NCBI GenBank assembly: GCA_003640385.1
Contig: RCAB01000163.1
Location: forward strand, 1 to 64,000
Source of the DNA: Setaria digitata
Taxonomy: Eukaryota; Nematoda; Chromadorea; Rhabditida; Setariidae
Length of the DNA stretch: 64,000 bases
Direction: 5' to 3'
The notes beneath the pieces are model-generated. The model was not told the DNA's origin. It ran no database searches and saw nothing but the letters and a program-made list of their open reading frames with translations. Positions 35,201 to 50,200 of this stretch are shown here, piece after piece (positions within the stretch are counted from its first letter, which is position 1; each line of letters starts with the position of its first letter). A program made the translations under genes and the position numbers.

Positions 35201-38200
35201 TGTCCATGCAGTTCATTTATTAAAAAATGACTATAAAAAGTAGTTAAGTTAGTGAAAAAAAAAAAAAAAGAAAATTTTTCAAAAAAATTACAATGGCAAA
35301 ATCGAAAATGAAGCGATTTTGAGGTAATGGCATGGTATGTGTGGATATCGATGAATGTGCAGATGAGAATCTGGATACTTGTTCTAAGGATCCGCCAGTA
35401 AAATGTATCAATACTATTGGCTCGTATGAATGTGCACCATGCCCGCCAGGTTGATTTCCTATATTCCATACTGGCATTAATTTTTAGAATTGTTTCCTCA
35501 AATTATTGACAGAGAAAATTATAAANTTTCCATAAATACTGGCATTAATTTTTAGAATTGTTTCCTCAAATTATTGACAGAGAAAATTATAAAAAATTTC
35601 ACCATTCATATTTTTCTAAATTACATTCATTGTAAGAATTCATTATAGGTTATAAAGGTGATGGGCGCATTTGTAAGAAGCAGAATCCATGTGAACTGTC
35701 ACCATGTCATCCGAAAGCTAAATGTTATAATATGGGCACGAGTTCGTTGAATGAGGAAGGCTTCCGATGTGAATGTCCCTCCGGTATGATTGGTGATGGA
35801 ATTGGTACTGAAGGGTGTTATCACTCAAATGTAACGCTTTGCCGTAGTGATACATGCTACAACCAGGGCACATGTCAGGTAAAAACACTAAGAATATTTG
35901 AAAAGAAACAGAAAGAGATACTTATCACTTATCAGTACGATTGTTTTGAAATGTCGCAGAAGAAAGAAGGAGAGATAAATGAAAGTGTAGATTTTGGGAA
36001 TATCCTTTTGATAAAATAAGTGGCACTTTGAATATAGTTTTAAAGTTCATCCATAGCACGTTTTTTCCAGATAATCTCGGAAGAGGAATACAAATGTCAC
36101 TGTAGATGGGGATATGTTGGGAAACACTGTGAACTAGCTACTGCTTGTCTAAATAATGTATGCCGGGGTCGAGGTGAATGTCTAATCAAGCAGGATGGCT
36201 CAACTGAGTGCATTTGCTTGAGAGGTTATTATGGTCCAACCTGCGAATATGAGGAAGATGGTTTGTTTTTGTTTTTTGTTTTTTTTTTTTTGGATTTTTA
36301 AGATCCATATATCAAGATTTAATATTTTAAGGTTGTGGTGGCCATATTACAAACGAAACGGGCACTATCAAATACCCGGATTGGACATGGTATCATTTTG
36401 GTCGCAATAAGACTTGCGAATGGATCATTACAGTTAGCGAGACACATAAAGTGTGTTGATCATAAGTGCCAAATGTTTCACACTCATGATTAAGCTACAC
36501 CCGTTTGCTTAATAATTCAGTAGTTGAATCAAAAATCAGATTCTGGTTTAAAGGCTCTGGTGATAAAAGTTCATACTAGGAGCTAAGTGTGAATATTTAG
36601 ATGAATTCTTATTCAAGAGTTGAAGTAAGGAATAATGCTTTCAGGTAATTGAGATGAAATTCACAACTTTTCATTTGCCATCTAGACTTGCTACGTGTGC
36701 TGTGGCTGACGCAAATGTTACTTTACGTGATGGAGAATTTGCAAACAGTCCATTAGTTGGCGTATTTTGTGGTCCTCGGGGATCTACCACGGTAACTTTT
36801 CTTTTGCTTGCCTCTTACCTTTCGAATGCTTCCTATATTTTAACAAATTCTATTTTTGCTATGGCAGATGATCATATTTTATCGTTTATAAGTACCTTAA
36901 GGTCCCGACTTCACGTCCGATCTATTTTTCATCAAACAAAGCTTATATTGCATTTGCCTCTGGCACAAGCAGTATCGGAATTGGTGGCTTTGCACTAGAA
37001 TGGAGGACTGTTGAGAAAAGTTAGTTCTTTACATGACTAGAAATATTTCGCAAGAGTTAAATATATTTTCCACAGTTTAGTTCTAATAAGATTTCAATTC
37101 TAAAATTTTTGAAGAATGTGGTGGACGACTGTATAGCGATGATGGAGAAATATCATTGCACGGCTATGAAAGAAACGAAGTTTGTCAGTGGCATGTTTCT
37201 GTTAATCCAAAAATGCATATTGAAATTACTGTTGAACCAATGAAACTTGCCACAGGCGACATCCGAAATTGTTCTCTCAATTCCTTGGAGGTTAACTATC
37301 ATTTTTTTATAGTTCCACATAATTTTTAGTCTACTAATCTTCGACAAAATTCGAATCGATTTGAAATTTAGCTTTTTGATGGTTCCGAGGTAGACGAGAC
37401 GGAACGTATACTGCATTTATGCAGTAGTGAAGCAACACGGACTCTGGTACGTACCACTTTGCCTTACTTCACGGTTTACTTCAGGAGCGACTATCCTACT
37501 GATTTTCCGGAGGAGCATTGTAAGTTTCCAATATTTTTACTGTTTCGATAGTTCATTTATTCTATGGAAGTGATTCAAATTCATAAATTTCTTTTTTAGG
37601 TGATGGTGACCCTATTTGCAGTCGTGGTTTTACTATTCGTTATAGAACCATCAAACGTATGTAAACTGTGACGCAATTTATTCTATTTAATTTCCAAAAT
37701 TCTTTTCTGGAAAGCAATGATTTTATTAATTCGATTGGAAATGAAGTGAAATTAATGGGTAAAAAAAATAGAAATCAGAAGTTATTAATTTTTAGTTGAT
37801 AAAGACTGTGGAGGCATAATTTTACCCAATGCTGATGGTGTTTTTGACGGTTACATTTATTCGCCCAATTACGGTTTCAATTATTTTCCAAATTTGGATT
37901 GTCTATGGCTGCTTGATGCTTCTGCTACTGCTGCTGTAAGTGCAGGACATGCTATAACAGATGTTATTTGTTCTAAGAAAGTAACTAAATACCACGAAGT
38001 ATCAAGCAAAGACTCTATTCATCCTTTCTAGGGCTATGACGAAAAAGTGATAAAAGCGGAAATAGTTGATTTGGACGTGCCCTCGGCATCTGCAAGATCT
38101 ATTCAAAGTAAATTTAACAATATGTAAACACTTTAACACATAAATTATGAGGATTCTTTGAATTTCTTATTCATAAAAGTAAGTAGCATTTCGCATTTCA

Positions 38201-41200
38201 GGTTAGATTAGTTATGTTTGAAATTCTGTGCATGATCAAACTTCGCAGCATGTTATTACATTTTTTTCCTCCTTTGATTTGCTTTCCTTTTTCATTTTTG
38301 ACTCCAGTAAAATTTTATCTCTGCTTAATTTTCTTTAATTGCGACATGAATCAGGATATTGCAGGAAGTTTTAATTTTCGCTTTTCTCATTTGGAAACAG
38401 GAGGTCCTTCGCAGCGCCTATTGAGTTTGTTAAGACCATGTCGTTTTGATTATATTACGGTAAGCAGCAGAATATACGGTAGTTTATTATTGCCTGTTTT
38501 TCAATGTTTCACTTTCTTTCTACATTTTATCAGTAGATATTTCCATACCTAATCAACCTTCTTTGAGATAGCTTAGGTGTTGGATTTCTTTCATTCCTTC
38601 TTAACTAAATTTTCTTTCTCTAAATATCAAGTAGAAATGGTGAATTGGCTTATATATGTGATGATAATGATCTGGAATTTCTCCCCGACCCATCAGCATC
38701 AAGCATTCTCATGATGCAGCAAATTACTCACTTTTCTCCTTAAGAAATTAAAATCGGAAAAGGCTTGCTCGTGTTTCCTTTCGAACCGGAAATTATAACA
38801 GACAACTGAACAGTCTAATTAATTCCATGTCGTAAAAATTTCCACTGTGCTTTTTCATCGAGTGATATTAGTCATTATAGTTTAAAGATGGGGGTGATGC
38901 ATCACATCCTATTCTGGGACGATACTGCAACAGTAAACGACCTGAAGGTCCGATTGTATCTTCTGGCCCAAAAATGGTCATACAGTTCCATTCAAATCAA
39001 TCGATTAATGGAAAGGGATTCAAAATTCATTATTCTGCGGGTACAGCATACATTCCCTTCACATATTCGATAAGTTTTTTCAATTAAATGATTAATTAAA
39101 GTCATTCCATCGAGCCTACACCACTACTCGCAATATAGCGCTCGTGTAGTTTATTCCTTCCAACGAAGTGATCTTTTGATATCTGAAATCTCTGGAATTT
39201 TTTTAAAATTATGATTAAACTGTTAAGCTGGTCGAACCATCTCTATAAAATTTAAAAATTGAATTTTAGTTTGCGAGAAGCATTTCACATCACCTAACGG
39301 AACCATTCAAAGTTTCAATTATCCGAATGGTAGTGCTCAACCCTTTAAATGCACCTATGTTATTGATGCTGAAAAAACAAAAGCGATACGATTGAAATTC
39401 AGTTTCATTGGACTGAATACGGACATAAAGACATGTTTTTATGACACTATCAACCATAACCGATTGGAGGATTATGTCGAAGTCAGCCTTTTACAAGTTT
39501 TGCGAACTAATTGATTGGAATGGTAATCCCGAGAAGTTCTTAAGAAAATAAAGAGAAATAAGGTTGTTTGTATGAAAGTTTCACTAATAACGGGAATATC
39601 TTTGGCTTTCATGCATCCACCTAAGCTTTGCACATTATTCCAAAACTCTTAATCATTTAATTTTAAAAAATATTTTTTAGTTTTCGGGTAGCCATGAATC
39701 ACACGATCAAATTAATAAACGATATGTTTGCGCTCGATATCCGTTCGTTGCACCTGACGGAGAAATGGTATATTTTCTGAGATTTTTTTTTTTTTTTTCT
39801 TGCATCTTCCATATTTACCAACTTTTTTACACTTTACTTTACATTTTACATTTTACACTTTGCCAGCTTTTTTAGGTAACGAGTGCTTCGAGACCATTAA
39901 AAATTACACTGAGCTCAAGTGGTATTCATAATAAAGGCATACTTTTTTTGTACGAACAGTTTGATGTGGGTAAGTTGTATGCATTTAAACACGTTGAACT
40001 TATTTCTAAATGCAGCATGCAAAGTGTCTTCTATTTTATCTATTTATTTCTCCAGTTTGGCCATTTTCTTCAAATTAAAATTTTCAGGCAAAAATTTTTG
40101 CTCAACTTTGATGCTATTCAAGGTCACTATCAATGCATATTTCGGTCAATTGCAGGTTGTGGCGGAATATTTGAAGGCGAGTCAGGTCAAATAACAAGTC
40201 CGAATTACCCAGAAAAATATCTGGCGCATATGTACTGTATATATGTAATTAACACACCGGTATATTTGCGTAACTCATTTTTTTTTTCTTTTTTTCTTAA
40301 GAACTAAATATTCGAGACAAATTTTTCAAAGGATTTGTCCACTTGATATTATTTGAAGGGTAAGCGAGTTCGACTAACTTTTGGTGCATTCGAATTGGAA
40401 GTCGTGCCTAATCGAGAAGATTGTTCTTTTGACAGCGTCGAAATTTATGATACCTATATAAATGATAATGACCACAGCAAATTGCATGGAAGGTATGGAA
40501 TCTTTTAGACAAATTTGAGTAGTGATAAGATTTCAGTTCAGCTAATGGAAAATAGCATAATCATTGTTTCCATTCTTCTTCACATCTGAACAGCATGAAG
40601 ACGATGTAACTGAAATTATTACAATATTCCTTGTCCATTAGGAAAAGGTAAATGAACATATTCTATCCCTAATTTCTTTGACATCTTTCTTCTGTACAGA
40701 TTTTCAAGTATAATTTATTTTTTGAATTACTCTAATTTCAATTAAAAAATTAATTCTTTTGAGATTCTGCGGCACATTACTTCCTCCTCCAATTTTATCA
40801 ACTGAGAGTCGATTAACAGTTGTATTTAAAAGTGATCGCTCTGTCAATGGTGCTGGTTTTATGGCCAAGTGGGAAGTTGTTGATGATAAGGTAAAATGAT
40901 TTCGCGTTTTGTTTTGCACCTTTTTTGTTTTCATTGTTTTTATAGACTATTTGCTGACAAAATTTCTTAAATTCTAGCTCTCAAGTGATTTGTTGGAGTC
41001 TGAAATCAATTAGATAAATTGGATTACTTGACTCTATTTAACGATTTTGTAGAAATTAGACAATTTACAGACCGATTGTCATAGAACATACACAGCAACG
41101 AGCGGTACAATCACGATTCATGCCGAGACTGAAATGAAATTTGCGCAGTGTGACTATCAGATTGCGGTAATTTATTTCAGTTTTTTTTATTTTTTATTTT

Positions 41201-44200
41201 TTGAGAATTGGAATTCCATTTTAATATCACAATGAAAAAGGGAGTCCTTTTGATATTATTTACCTCTGCAATTACAGTTGCAAACATCGAAACGGATTCT
41301 TCTTCGATTCGAGAACATGTCAGCTCCCTGTGAAGAAGGAACATTGATGTTGAGGTATCATAAAATTTGAGCAAGCTTTTACTTGTGAGAATTATTTTGA
41401 AAGTTATATTCATCTATAAGTATCAAGACACTGCTATGAAATCTTCTATTTTGTTGCTTCGTTTTAAGAAATGGAGTGAATGAGCAGTCACCAGGTTTTG
41501 GTGGACTTTTTCGAGATTCAGAAGTATGTGACGATCATCCAGTTAAGGAACTGCGTTCCCAAGGGAGCCGTGTTTTTATGCGCCTAATGACAAGAAATGC
41601 ACCTTCAGCGTTATTCACAATTCACTATGAGCAAATAGATTCTGGCTAGTTACTAACACTTCGCTGTCTTATTTTGCCATTAAAAAATGATAAATCATAG
41701 AAAAAAATATTTTTCTCCAAATATCTTCAATGAACTTATTTGAAGCATTTTGCCCTTTTGAATTATGCAAGAGATTTTGCAGAGTGCGGTGGACATCTAG
41801 TCGGTTTCAGTGGCGCTTTATCAGCTCCACAATATCCATTAAAAGATTCGCGAACTTTGAACTGCGATTGGCACATTCATGTCGCAGCAGGTACCATTAC
41901 ACATCTAAAACTTTATTTGAGTATGAGAGTTACAAATACTAAAATGTTACGTGTGATTACAGGGAATCGAGTTCGTTTCACTATTACAGTACTTGATGAT
42001 TTGAATTCTGCTGATTCTAGTGGCTTTTGTTCATCATTCGCTCCAAATTACATTGATGTAAGTCTTTTACGAAAAAGTTGCTATATTTAGAGAGGTGTCT
42101 TTTCGAATTATGTGAGAATATATCATGTTCTACATATGTTTAGTTCAAAAATTCATTCTTCTATTAAATAGTATTCTTAGTAAACTTAATGTTCAGGTTG
42201 CAATTTCATCACTTATGATACTTTCAGGTTGCTGAAGGTTCAACTGCATCTGCACGCATACTAAGACGTTACTGTAAGAAAGAAGTTTCACTATCATCAG
42301 TGGATTCCGAAACAAACGAATTAACAGTACGATATCGTCAGCATGGTGGAACCCATTTCGGCTCACTTTTTGGATACCTCGCTCATTACACTACAAGTAA
42401 ATTTTAAATCTTCATTCCATTCTGTTTGCTGTTGATAAGCTTGCTAAGAATATTATAGAGACATATTTTACAAAAATTTATTCTTTACGATGTTATCATA
42501 TCTTAGTCCAAGCCCATTTTGAACTAACTGCATGCTTGCCATTTCATAGATGCTGCTACTGTCGGATCACTAGCCGAGATTATGTCTAAAGAAAATAATA
42601 ATAATGAGATGGATGCAAATTATCTTCTAGGTCTCCTATTGGTTATAGAGCTTTAACTTGGATTATTATAATAATGATTCATGATATTGCAGTATGTAAT
42701 GATATCTTGTTATTTGGCCATCATGGTGTCTTGCAAAGTCCAGGTTACCCAGAACGAACTCTTGAAAATCGTTTCTGTAAATGGCGGATACAAACAACTA
42801 AGGGAAATCGGATAAGATTACTGTTCCATTTCTTTAGTATAACAGAATCAAATACCCGTTTTACACCGTCCTGTCGTATTAATTATCTTGAGGTAAATTT
42901 GAAAGTTTCAGGAATTCCATGTTGAATAAAAGCAACTTATTGTAATGTATGCTTGGATTAAATTTTTATTTAAAAAGGAATGGAAGCGAAATTAATTGCT
43001 AACTGATTTCTTTTTTCATTTTATTCTCATCCGAGCCAGATGCATTTTCTAACATCAATTAGTTCAATGTTGAATTTTTTTTTTTTTTTAATTCTTAGTC
43101 GAAATATTTGAAAATTTTGTCGATAGAAGTTTTTTTTTTTTTAAATCATTTTATTTTATTAGTAAGTATCTTGTTCAAATTCACTTCACATTTTCACAAT
43201 ACAGTTAAATTCCTAAAATTCAATTTGTAGGGTCAGTCATGAAGTTGCCTTGGAAAACTTGTTGTTTTATAGCTTGGAAAACTGCATTATCTATATTTCA
43301 TCATCATATTTTATAAACCGATTAAATTGCATTATTCTATCATATTATATTATAATAAAAGCAACTTATAAAATATAATAATACAGTCTAAGCATTATTA
43401 TATTTTATCATATGTTATTTTTTAGTTTGGTGAAAATCAAATATTGATATCCTCTGTAACAATCAACAATCAACAAAACCACACAAAAACAATACAAAAG
43501 TTTTGTGATCGTGTTGGTAAACCAGTATGGATTTTAACTGAAAATGAATTCATTGATATCACATTTTCTTCAAAAAATGAACCAGAAAATCATTTCTGGC
43601 TTTCATGGTCTAACGAAGGTACTTTAAATCAGCTTTACTTATATTTGAAGTTCTAATTTCCACTCTAGCGTATTTGAGCCTTTTGTGATGATCACTTAAG
43701 GACTGCATTAATTTTTGGAACTCTCTTACTCTAAAATAACTCATAAAACCATTTCCTCTCCAATTAATTATACAGCAATATCGGCAGTGTAAGTATTCTA
43801 AACAGGAAAATAAAATAATTAAAGTAATTTAAGTGATTGGAAACTTCATAGGTTGTGGTGGTGACATCACTTCACCGACAACTGTAATTGTTGATGTCAA
43901 AAAACTGGTAAATAGTTCAAAAATTTACGAATGTACATGGAAAATAGTTGCACCTATTGGAATGCGAGTACTATTTCAAATCGAGAAGCTGTCCATATTT
44001 GAAATTGTGGAAGGATGTACTGGAAATGATGCGGAACAGTTCAGTGGCCTTGCTGTAAGTGAAATCATTTTGAAATCTACCGCAAATGAATGCAAGATAA
44101 AGCAATGAGAAAGCTGAGGGAGGAGAAAAAGTGATGTTCATCATTCATATATGAAAGCTTCATTTCAGTTTAGCATCAAACATACACTTTAGCTGTAAGG

Positions 44201-47200
44201 GAGAAAAAAAGAGGAAGAATTTCAGTTTTACTCGGGTACAAGTAATGCAACTGGTTTTGCTCAAAAAGTCATCTGTTCGAGCACAGAGAAGATTAATTAT
44301 ACATCACATACGAATGAATTATTTGTGAAATTCAAAATTCCCAGCAAGTTGGCTAAGCCAAATTCCGAAAAACATATCATGACCGGGAAAATATCGTTTA
44401 TACCTGCAAAGGCTGGTGATGAATGTGGAGCTGTTGTTGAAAGTAAGAGATTTCTCCCTTCTAATAGTAACAGTCTAAAGTTTGCTGTATTTAGGAATTA
44501 TTTCATGGTTAAAATAGGGCAAACATGTAAGCTACAAGCATCATTTGCTTCCTACTAGTCTTTTGTTGCAAGAGTTCGTTTCATCTTGAGGCTTTTTTTA
44601 GCCTACTTTCATCTTAAAAGGTACCTCTAAGTATTTGGGAATATTACGAAAGGGCAATAAATTTCATGGTGCCAAGCCTCATTTCACATTCCTGTCCATA
44701 TACTTTCTGGAATGATTAATGAGTTTACGTTTGCNTTAAGTATTTGAGAATATTACGAAAAGGCAATAAATTTCATGGTGCCAAGCCTTATTTCACATTC
44801 CTGTCCATATACTTTCTGGAATGATTAATGAGTTTACGTTTGCAGTAAAACAAAATGACACCGTCCAGCTACATTCACCAAATTATCCAAATCTTTATCC
44901 GAAATCAATTGAATGTATTTGGCTGATAAAAGCACCGAATGGTCACTTGATTCGTTTTAATTTAACGCATTATACGGTTCTGAATTATCATCCACAGCGA
45001 CCGGATATGAAAATATGGCGTAGTAATTTTGCTACAAATATTACGTATGTTTTTCCTAGAAACAGTAATTTAATACCAGTCTTTTCATTATCATTTTTTA
45101 CTTCTGTTGCTCAAACTATTATTACAGAATTTGATTTTAAGTTCAGAATACTGCATTTTAATTCATTCCCTGGTGAACTAAGAAGACTTGATCGCTTTAA
45201 CAGCTTTGTGTTTGAACTATATTAAGTTTTTTTTCTTTTTTTGTTTTAGTTATTTATGTTTATAGGTGCCAAAATTCGCAGAGCATCCTTGAAGGATCAA
45301 TCACATTTTATGATGGAAATAATACGTAAGTTTTTTTATGCTTGCATACTTTATTCACTTTCTATTTCATATTTTCCGAGTTTTTTACGTCATAGAGGTC
45401 TGGCGTAATTTTTGTAAAATTCTACGAAAAAAAAAAACATTTTATCGATTTGTAGATAAAATTATAATAAAAAGTGANATAATTTTTGTAAAATTCTACG
45501 GAAAAAAAAACATTTTATCGATTTGTAGATAAAATTATAATAAAAAGTGATGAAATCTCACTGTTCATCACAAATTTATAGAAATATGGAAATGCTGGAA
45601 CGCTTCTGTCACAACTTAAAGCAACCAAAAGTTATTACGTCAACAACGGAACAGGTATAAATCCCTACACATTGACTTTTTGTATTTTCGTTATTTTTGG
45701 GTGCTCTGAAGTGATAATATTTCAGGCATTAGTTACATTCCAAGGTGGTCCTTATGAACGGGCCTATTTATCGGGAGATGATGAACGAGCTCACCATATC
45801 GGTTTCCTACTCTACTTATCTTTAACATGTGGCGGTACGCTACATGCCGAAACTGAACTCAAAACATTCCAATTACATGTAATCAAAGAAGAGGAATGCA
45901 AATTTTTGATTAAAGCTAAAGGTTTCGATATCATAATTGAGTGAAATTAATTTAATTCTAATCTCATTTAAAACGACATATGTCTAATATAATCTGATTT
46001 TCTTTTTCTTTTTTTTTTTTTTTTACAGATGGGCAGCACGTGTATCTTCGTCTCGATCAGTTACATTTTAATAAACGTAAAACTCCGAAAATACGCGGTA
46101 AATCTAGGGCTACCGTTACTGTTTATGACGGCGCATCAGAAGATGCATCCATTCTAGGAATGTAAGCTTTTTGATATTTCTTTGTTTTCATGATAAGTTT
46201 TAGTAATTTTTAAATTTTTAAACATGTTTTATTAATTAAAATAAGCAAAGTGGAATGGCAAAAAGAACCAATTTCTAGTTAATGAGTACTTAGTCTTGCA
46301 GAAGGAAGAGGAAAATTTTTTGTGATGCATGATACCGCAATTCTTATTTAAATGTTGGCTTCAACTTTTTGATAAAAACAAAATCCAAATTTACGATATT
46401 TAAAATTAATGGATCATTCTAGAAAGAACTGAAAAAGCAGAAAAATATTTTTCTGGCCGAAACCCATTTGTAATATTGGGGGAGTTTTATCAACTGTCAA
46501 GACTTGTTTTGAAAGTACTTTTTCCTTATCAATCTCTTTATGTTAATTATACTAGCAAATATGCTTTCATAAAAAGTAAATTGTAGGGTAAAATTCTAAA
46601 CAGTTAAATAAAAAAAAAAAAAAACTTTTCTGATCAAAAACTTCGGGCGACATCATTACTGGATTTTATTGGAAAAATTTAATTAAATTTAAAACATCAA
46701 TTTCTTGTATGATTCAAGGTATCATCTCGAGTGCAATCCTTCGAGTTCAGGACAAATGTCACATACATGTGCTAATCGGGAATTACGCTCTACTGGTAGT
46801 GTTCTGAGCGTCTATTTGAGAGAATTGAGTACCTTACATTTGGAGCACATTCATTTCTCTTATTCAACGCATATTGAAAGTTTGTTTTTTCTATATAATT
46901 TATTTTAATATGTTTTTTTAAAAATTTTTGACTGTTCAGAATCAGGTGTAATTGAAAAATGTATAGGCTGTGGTGGTACCATCCAATCGCTTGCCGGAAT
47001 TATATATTATCCTTTTATTGAAAACGATTTTGAATGTGAATGGTTTATCGGAAATACGGAAGGAAATAAAGTGGAGCTCGAGATTTTGTATATTTTTCTC
47101 TTTTGTTGGCTACTAGTACGAAGTTTTCTATACATCTATTTGCATAACCAAATATTAGCACAATTTTGGTAAACTAAATGGCTCTATTCAAATACACTTT

Positions 47201-50200
47201 GTCTTTTGTAAACGAAGTAATAAAAGTAAAAAAAAATTAAAGAAATGACTTTAAAAAAAATGAAAATTTCGAAAAAAAAAGGTAGATAGTAAGTTTTTCA
47301 GCATGTTGAAGTTACCTTTTTCGGAATATTGCGCGGAATCCTACTTGGAAATTCGTGAAAACAATAGCAGTGGGAAAATATTCTTAAGAGCTTGTTCTTT
47401 TGAAGACGTTATGCCAACTATAGTCGTAAGTTAATTTGCAAATTCTATCTTCTCTCGTAAGCTTATTCCTGTTCTATAATTTCTCTTCTTAAGAAATTTC
47501 TGATTTTTTTTTTTATAGAGCTATTCAATAAGAGGAAGCAGTTCAGAATCTTCCACATTAATCCTGCCTGTTTTCCATGTTATTTTTGCATATCATAGTT
47601 AACCTAATTTCAAATTGCTAATTATTATATTTTGTTTTTTGCCAAGAATTAATAAATTATAAATTACTTCCATCAACTCTTAGCAAAATTATGGCAATAA
47701 TTTTTGCCTTTCGTCTTTCTTCTATATATTTATTTTATTACCATTTCGGTCGCAACGATAACTGAAAAAAAACTCCATCAAACTTTCACATTATCTATCT
47801 CTTTAATGTCTTTTATCCATCATAAAAAATGAACTCAGCTTAGCAATTTTCGGCTTTTTTTTTAAAGTTTTTAACTTTAACGTATATACGCAAACGAAAT
47901 GCAAAGTTCATCTTGTCAAAATAGCATGACAGGTAACACGACACATTTTTAGAGTCGGGCATTCTGGATTAAAATCAGGTATATTAACAGTGAGGATGAT
48001 AATGGTGATGTCGAACCACTAAAACCTGAATTAAAGATTAAATTTAAAAAAAGTAATTCTTTATTTAACACTTTATTATTTTCATCATGCAAGCTTTCAT
48101 TATTATTATTAGCTGCTTTTTGAATGCACTCGTTATATTAAATGACGAATCAATCACCTATTTTTCTGTTATCACTGTATTTTAATTGTAATGCAATATT
48201 TTGAAATATTACAATCCCTCATCGATAACATTACTAGAAACTGAGATTTTGGATTGTAGTAATTAGCTATTTTAATAATTTGTCTTATAGTTCAGACATA
48301 AGTCCTGCGAGCAAATATTATTTCGCTATTATATCAAATAAAAAACCATTGATTTCCATCATTATATGAAGATGCACTGTACCTAGTTTTAGTCTTTGGT
48401 GGAGTGACAAGTGACGCAGTGATAAGTTCACCGGCAGCTGATGATTGGAAATTAATGGATTACGCACCACTGGAATGGACTCTGATTGGCCAAGAGAATC
48501 ACTGGTTGAAAATATCCATAAAGAGTATTGAAATACCGGATGAACGAGATGAAAATAATATTGATGTCGAGCAGAGGGATGCTCTGAAAGGACTTATTGT
48601 ATGTGGTGCAATTTTTTATTTTTTTTTTTATTGAATCCATCCCGTCAGTTACGTTAGAAAAAGTTACGTATTCGTAGGAGAGTCGTTACTTAGGTCGATT
48701 TATTTTCACTTTACTCAAAAGATTAGTTATTAAATAATGAGAAAATATTGCAGTTCAATGAAGGAATCTGTTCATTGAATACTGAAAATGATGGATGTGG
48801 ACAAGTGGAGTTTGTTCATGCTGGATATACACCACCAAAAGGTACTGCTACAGGTTTATTTCAGTTAGGATTCCAGTCTGAATACTTGACACTTTGGAAC
48901 CTTTTTCAGATTTCTTTATTAAATCGCATTTGGCCACAGTTCTCTTTAATGCTCCACCAGGAAGTTCTTTTCGACTTACTTGGAAAAATGTTCCAATTGC
49001 TACAGCTAATGCTTCACTTCATGAATCAAATCGAACCATAACTGTGGGTTCGATGCCGGGTGTGTTTTTATTTTTAAATTAGAAATATTTCATCATTGTG
49101 ATGAGAAGCTTTTTTGTTGGAATATTCTAATTAATTTAAATTTTTTCCCCATAAATCTTCTTAATTAAAAAAGAAATAATTCTCTATTTAAATCTGTTAG
49201 GATTTTGAGTCATCTCCAATTTAAAAAAAAGCACTGTTATAGAATTTGGTTGTGGAGGTACCCTTACGGCAACATATGATTCTCAGTATCTCACAAATCC
49301 TGGTGGAATTTCTGCAGACGGTAAATTCACAACCATTCTTCCGCATAAATCAACTATAGGAATGTGGCGGTCCGTTCATATGCATCGTCTTTCGAGATGT
49401 TAGTTTAATATAAATTCTGATTTCTGTTTTTTATCTTCCCATTTCAAACATATAAATTTTAAATGCTTTAATTCCAATCGAATTTTTTGTTGCAATGGCA
49501 TATAAATTTCAATGGGATTTTCGTATTCCAGGTATGGTACTTCACCAATATCCTATTCCATTTCACACTTTCTTATTTATATTAGTTCTATGATTTGTAA
49601 CAGTTATGAATGTTAACTAATCTCTAGGGAATGGTGGTTATGCAAATAACTTAAAATGTCGATGGACAATAATTCGACCAATGTTTGCTGGTTTAATGCT
49701 CAAAATAATTTCAATGGATCTTGAGGAGCATGTTGATTGTCGTTTTGACTACGTTGCTATTTCATCGGATACAGGTGGTGTTGAATATGAAGGTGGACAG
49801 CTTGTGTAAGCTTTAGCATTATTTTAAAAAGTATTCATTCAGAAACTTTGGATTCTTGTAAAGATTTTATGTGACAAATTACAATAGCAGTATTATTACA
49901 GTGGCAATATTATCAAATTTTGTAAGCATAACGATGTTGGCACCGAAGAGTTATTCAGTTCGGAAGAATCGGTGACAATTTTTTTCATGACAGATCGGAA
50001 TAGAGGTGGTCAAGGATTCGTCATTGAATATAAGCTTGGTAAAGTTAATATTGGAACCAAAATTTGTTTTTACTTTTGCAGCCTTTATATCTTCTTCAGT
50101 TCTGACAAAAGCAAATAAGCTAATGGGACATTCTCTTCACTTAATTCTTTTTACGCTTCTTTATAATTTAAGTATAACTTTTGTTTTATTGCTGCATTAT

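Larger units (their letters stand above)
41052..48056 (+). other. Cubilin CUB domains 6-12
   Basis: Starts: [11 protein letters not shown] (~41066), [10 protein letters not shown] (~41785), [11 protein letters not shown] (~42694), [10 protein letters not shown] (~43852), CGAVVE...[11 protein letters not shown] (~44425/44848), [10 protein letters not shown] (~45829), [10 protein letters not shown] (~46969). These are the most divergent CUBs of the protein. Two assembly N's (44735, 45477) fall in introns here. Confidence 0.72.
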
